DNA of 64,000 nt from Deltaproteobacteria bacterium (GTDB lineage Bacteria; Myxococcota_A; UBA9160; UBA6930): positions 310,001-374,000 of the forward strand of contig JAPPPQ010000017.1 of assembly GCA_028817435.1 (NCBI GenBank). The letters are read 5' to 3'. Positions 61,388 to 64,000 of this stretch are shown one piece after another (position 1 is the stretch's first letter; each line of letters begins with the position of its first letter). The translations under genes and the position numbers were made by a program. The notes under the pieces are model-generated. The model was not told where the DNA came from and did not search any database. It worked only from the letters and a program-made list of their open reading frames with translations.

Positions 61388-62028
61388 GGCGTCTTCCTCC
61401 GGTAGCGGAAGAAGTGCAGCGCCCTGCCCTCGCTGCGCCACATTTCCTCGTAGGCGGTGCGCATGCGCCCAGGCGCTTCGCGCAGAAACGGCGCGGGGGC
61501 GCAGTGGTTGTGAAGCCGCGGCTCGGCGCTGAGCACGCGGTGAATTTGCGCGGCGTATTCCGCGTGGTCGGTGGCGACCTCCAGCGCGCCGCCGGACTGC
61601 AGGCGCGTGGCGAGCTGCGCCGCAAAATCCGCCTGCAACAACCGGCGGCGATGGTGCCGCAGCTTCGGCCAGGGATCCGGGAAGTTGATCCAGAAGGCTT
61701 CGACGCTGCCGGGGCACAGCGTCTCCGCCACCACATCCTGCGCCCGGGCGCAGATCAGGCGAATGTTGCCGCCGCCTTCCAGAACGGCGATGCGCCGGGC
61801 CAGCTTCAGCGCGCGCTTCCAGGAAAGCTCAATGCCGAGATGCGCCACCTGCGGCGACTGCGCCGCCAGATGCTGCAAAAACTCGCCGCGCCCGAAGCCG
61901 ATCTCCACCACCAGGCGCAGCGGCGGCGCCAGCGGCGCAAACAGCGCCGGCCAGCCCCTCTCCCGCGCCAGCGCCAGATCCACGCGCCGGTCCGGCCCCG
62001 GCACCTCCCTGCGAATTTTGCGCGCCAA
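61378..62028 (-). CDS. trmB: tRNA (guanine46-N7)-methyltransferase
   Basis: Makes m7G46 in tRNA. VVEIGFGRGEFLQHLAAQSP (SAM motif), HLGIELSWKRALKLARRIA and WINFPDPWPKLRHHRRRLLQ are diagnostic. 216 residues from TTG 62028. It overlaps rlmN, giving an RNA-modification pair; its 3' end carries the ribosome-binding site of rlmN. Confidence 0.94.
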   Translation of the reverse strand: MARKIRREVPGPDRRVDLALARERGWPALFAPLAPPLRLVVEIGFGRGEFLQHLAAQSPQVAHLGIELSWKRALKLARRIAVLEGGGNIRLICARAQDVVAETLCPGSVEAFWINFPDPWPKLRHHRRRLLQADFAAQLATRLQSGGALEVATDHAEYAAQIHRVLSAEPRLHNHCAPAPFLREAPGRMRTAYEEMWRSEGRALHFFRYRRKTPCG

Positions 62029-62041
62029 GCCGGGCTCCGAT

Positions 62042-63691
62042 CTAGCGGAAACTCGCGCGGCGGCGGGAGAGGTAATCGAGAGTCAGAAAACTGCCGAGTT
62101 GGCCGGGCGAGGTGAAGAAGGCCCGGCCCCGGTTGATCTCTGTCATGCGCTCGACAAAACCCACCAGTTCGGGAGAATCGTCGAGCATGAAAGTGTTGAT
62201 GGTAATGCCGCGCCGGGTGAGGCGGCGCACGCTGCGCAGCGTTTCGGCCACGGCGCGGGGCGAAACGCCGCCGAAGCCCGAAGGCCACTCGACGCGCAAT
62301 TGCCCCCCGGAAAAATAGGCGGTGGGCTGACCGTCGGTAATCAGCAGCAGTTGCGGGCTCGGGCTGGGATAACGCGCGATCAATCGCTCCGCCAGCAGCA
62401 GCCCCTCTTGCAAATTGGTGAAAGGGTCGCCCATATCCCAACTGGCCAGCGGCAGCTGCCGGATGTTCAGTTCCCGCGCCCGGGTGGAGAAACCCACCAC
62501 GAAGAAATCGTCGCGGGGATAGCGCGAGCGAATCAGGTGATCGAGCGCCAGCGCAACGCGCTTGGCGGCGGGAAAGCGCCCCGCCCAGGACATGGACCAA
62601 CTCATGTCGAGCAACAGCACCGTGGTGGTCTGCGTGTTGAAATCGCTCTCGCAGACTTCGAGATCTGCGCGCTCCAGGGCGAGCGGCGCAGCCGGCGCGC
62701 GCCCGGCCCGGCCCGGCGCAGCCGACTGGGCGCGGCGCAACACGCCGTTCAGCAGCGTGCGCACGATGTGCAATTCCAAAGCGTCGCCGAATTGCCAGGG
62801 GCGGGTCTCGTCGGGGCGCGGCAATGCGACGCCGCGGCCCCGGGTATCGTGGCCGCCAGGGCGGCCGGCGCGCAGATTCGCATACACCGCGGCCAGCGCG
62901 CGTGCGCCAATGCGGCGGATGGCCCGGGGCGTGAGTTGCTGCGCGCCCTCTTCGCCCCGCAGATAACCGGCGTCGCGCAGCGCGTCGCCGAGCCCGCGCA
63001 ACAAAATGACCGATTGCGCCCCCTGCTCGGAGAGCCATTCGCGCAGCGCCTCGGGCGAAAGCGATTCGAAGTCGCCTTCGCGCAAACCGCGCGCCAGCCT
63101 TTCCAACTGCTCGAACTGCTCGCGAAGCTGCTGGGCCGTCTCGTAATCCGCCGCCTCGCCGCCGTGAAAATCTCCGCCGCGCTCGCGCAAAAATTCCTCC
63201 AGCGCGCGCAGCCGCTCCAGCTCGCCGAGCAATTCGCGGAATTCCCGCCCCGCCTCGGCGTCGGCGAAATCGTGGCCGCGAAATGCCTCGATGGCATCGG
63301 ACAAGTTGCTGTATTCGCCGTGGCGGCGCGCGAGAAAGCGGCCCAGCGCTTCGGATTCGAGTCCGTGGACCTCGCGCTGTGCGTGCTCTTCGCGCTGCAA
63401 CAGCGCCTCCAAACGCTGCGCCAAATCCGAGGCCGCGCCGCGCAGGTCGTAGCGGCCCAGCAGTTCCCGCGCCTGCTGCTGCAATTCGCGCAGCAATTCC
63501 TCCACGCCCATCACGCGGAAATCCATGCCGGCCAGCTCGAAGCCCGACTGACGCAGCCACTCCAGGGCCTCGTCCACCCCGAGCCCTTCCATCAGCAATT
63601 CCGAAAGGGCATCCAGAGCCTGCTCTGCATCCAGAGAAAACTCGGGCTGCGCGCCGTCCCAGCGGCTGTAGCGCCAGCGCTTCACCGGCAC
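62042..63691 (-). CDS. VWA domain protein paired with chelatase-type ATPase
   Basis: 549 residues. A long charged helical region (residues 10-250) is followed by a von Willebrand A domain with perfect MIDAS start VLLLDMSWSMSWAGRFPAAK and LLLITDGQPTAYFSGGQLR. GTG start three bases after the stop of the preceding gene, which looks like a magnesium-chelatase-type ATPase. Such ATPase-VWA pairs act like ChlI/ChlD or MoxR/CoxE. Its target is unknown. Confidence 0.87.
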   Translation of the reverse strand: MPVKRWRYSRWDGAQPEFSLDAEQALDALSELLMEGLGVDEALEWLRQSGFELAGMDFRVMGVEELLRELQQQARELLGRYDLRGAASDLAQRLEALLQREEHAQREVHGLESEALGRFLARRHGEYSNLSDAIEAFRGHDFADAEAGREFRELLGELERLRALEEFLRERGGDFHGGEAADYETAQQLREQFEQLERLARGLREGDFESLSPEALREWLSEQGAQSVILLRGLGDALRDAGYLRGEEGAQQLTPRAIRRIGARALAAVYANLRAGRPGGHDTRGRGVALPRPDETRPWQFGDALELHIVRTLLNGVLRRAQSAAPGRAGRAPAAPLALERADLEVCESDFNTQTTTVLLLDMSWSMSWAGRFPAAKRVALALDHLIRSRYPRDDFFVVGFSTRARELNIRQLPLASWDMGDPFTNLQEGLLLAERLIARYPSPSPQLLLITDGQPTAYFSGGQLRVEWPSGFGGVSPRAVAETLRSVRRLTRRGITINTFMLDDSPELVGFVERMTEINRGRAFFTSPGQLGSFLTLDYLSRRRASFR

Positions 63692-63694
63692 AGC

Positions 63695-64000
63695 TCAGGC
63701 GGCGTAGCGTGCGCCTGCTTCGCCATCGCTCTTGTTGAGGCGGTTTTGCAGGTGCAGCCCTTCCAGAATGAACTCAATGGCCGAAGCCAGGCGTTCGGGA
63801 GAATCGCCCCCCGCCCACTGCGCCGCCGCCTCGCGCAGGCCCGCGATGGAATCAATGCCTTCCAGGTAATCGCCGGAAGCCATGTCCTGGGAGACCTCGA
63901 TATTCCAGCCCTGGTTGAAGGATTCCACCACCGGGGCCAGCCCTTCGGCGGGCGCACAGCCATCGAAGACCACGCGAATGGCGCGGCGCATCAGGCCCCG
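63695..64000 (-). CDS. Magnesium chelatase-type (ChlI-like) AAA+ ATPase, C-terminal fragment
   Basis: Only the last ~101 residues are inside the window. RLASAIEFILEGLHLQNRLN and GDYLEGIDSIAGLREAAAQW are typical of the C-terminal helical part of ChlI-like ATPases that precede VWA genes. The frame stays open to the right edge (an internal ATG at 63991 is not the start). The AAA+ core is outside the window, so the name rests on the tail and on the VWA neighbour. Confidence 0.65.
   Translation of the reverse strand, partial: RGLMRRAIRVVFDGCAPAEGLAPVVESFNQGWNIEVSQDMASGDYLEGIDSIAGLREAAAQWAGGDSPERLASAIEFILEGLHLQNRLNKSDGEAGARYAA

Overview
The window is about 64 kb of a GC-rich chromosome, roughly two thirds G+C by eye. 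It is densely packed, and neighbouring genes often overlap by 1-4 bases (ATGA, GTGA, TGATG). LptG, HflK/HflC, the AmgK-MurU recycling branch, PBP4, WS/DGAT wax-ester synthase, IcmF and a split glycine decarboxylase point to a Gram-negative bacterium. It is probably Pseudomonadota or a close relative of the old 'deltaproteobacterial' groups. The sequence alone does not fix the taxon. A selenocysteine tRNA (selC) shows that the organism can probably make selenoproteins, but none is visible here.

Layout. 1-6.8 kb: start of queG (truncated by the window edge), a small PqqA-like peptide gene not previously obvious, DUF502, WS/DGAT, a YHS protein, an ammonium transporter with an unusual C-terminal domain, a flotillin, tRNA-Gly(CCC). 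6.8-10.1 kb: aroK-aroB-aroQ and ribF. 10.1-16.5 kb: lptG, then coaBC-nfeD-slipin-hflK-hflC. 16.6-24.6 kb: an accessory region with a sulfotransferase, a low-GC AAA_13 ATPase, a lipoprotein, four tandem paralogous membrane coiled-coil genes with duplicated promoters, and a low-GC AlbA/Schlafen-type protein. 24.6-32.9 kb: rsmD-coaD, PBP4, an SpmAB-like membrane protein, and a peptidoglycan recycling cluster (amgK-murU-MBL hydrolase, convergent with anmK). 33-38.2 kb: a small membrane protein, a low-GC PD-(D/E)XK-like protein, and a glycosyltransferase-methyltransferase set. 38.2-42 kb: MoxR ATPase plus CoxE-like VWA protein, and ribBA. 42-49.9 kb: methylmalonyl-CoA mutase plus MeaB, an ankyrin protein and fused IcmF. 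50-60 kb: a Maf-YggS fusion, proC, an FmdB-type zinc ribbon, folD, the glycine cleavage system gcvT-H-PA-PB, an M48 protease and selC. 60-64 kb: an HPF-like protein, trmB-rlmN, and a VWA protein with the end of its partner chelatase-type ATPase.

How the genes work together. The backbone is housekeeping: shikimate pathway, flavin and CoA synthesis, one-carbon metabolism (folD with gcvTHP), peptidoglycan turnover and recycling, membrane-protease scaffolding by SPFH proteins, and B12-dependent acyl-CoA isomerisation. Single low-GC genes (AAA_13, AlbA-type, PD-(D/E)XK-like, ankyrin) are dropped between these operons. The most unusual features are the tandem coiled-coil array, whose copies 2-4 each carry a consensus promoter ending 8-9 bases before the start codon (predicted leaderless mRNAs), and the PqqA-like peptide gene with the same promoter-to-start geometry. 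No CRISPR array, insertion sequence or prophage was seen.
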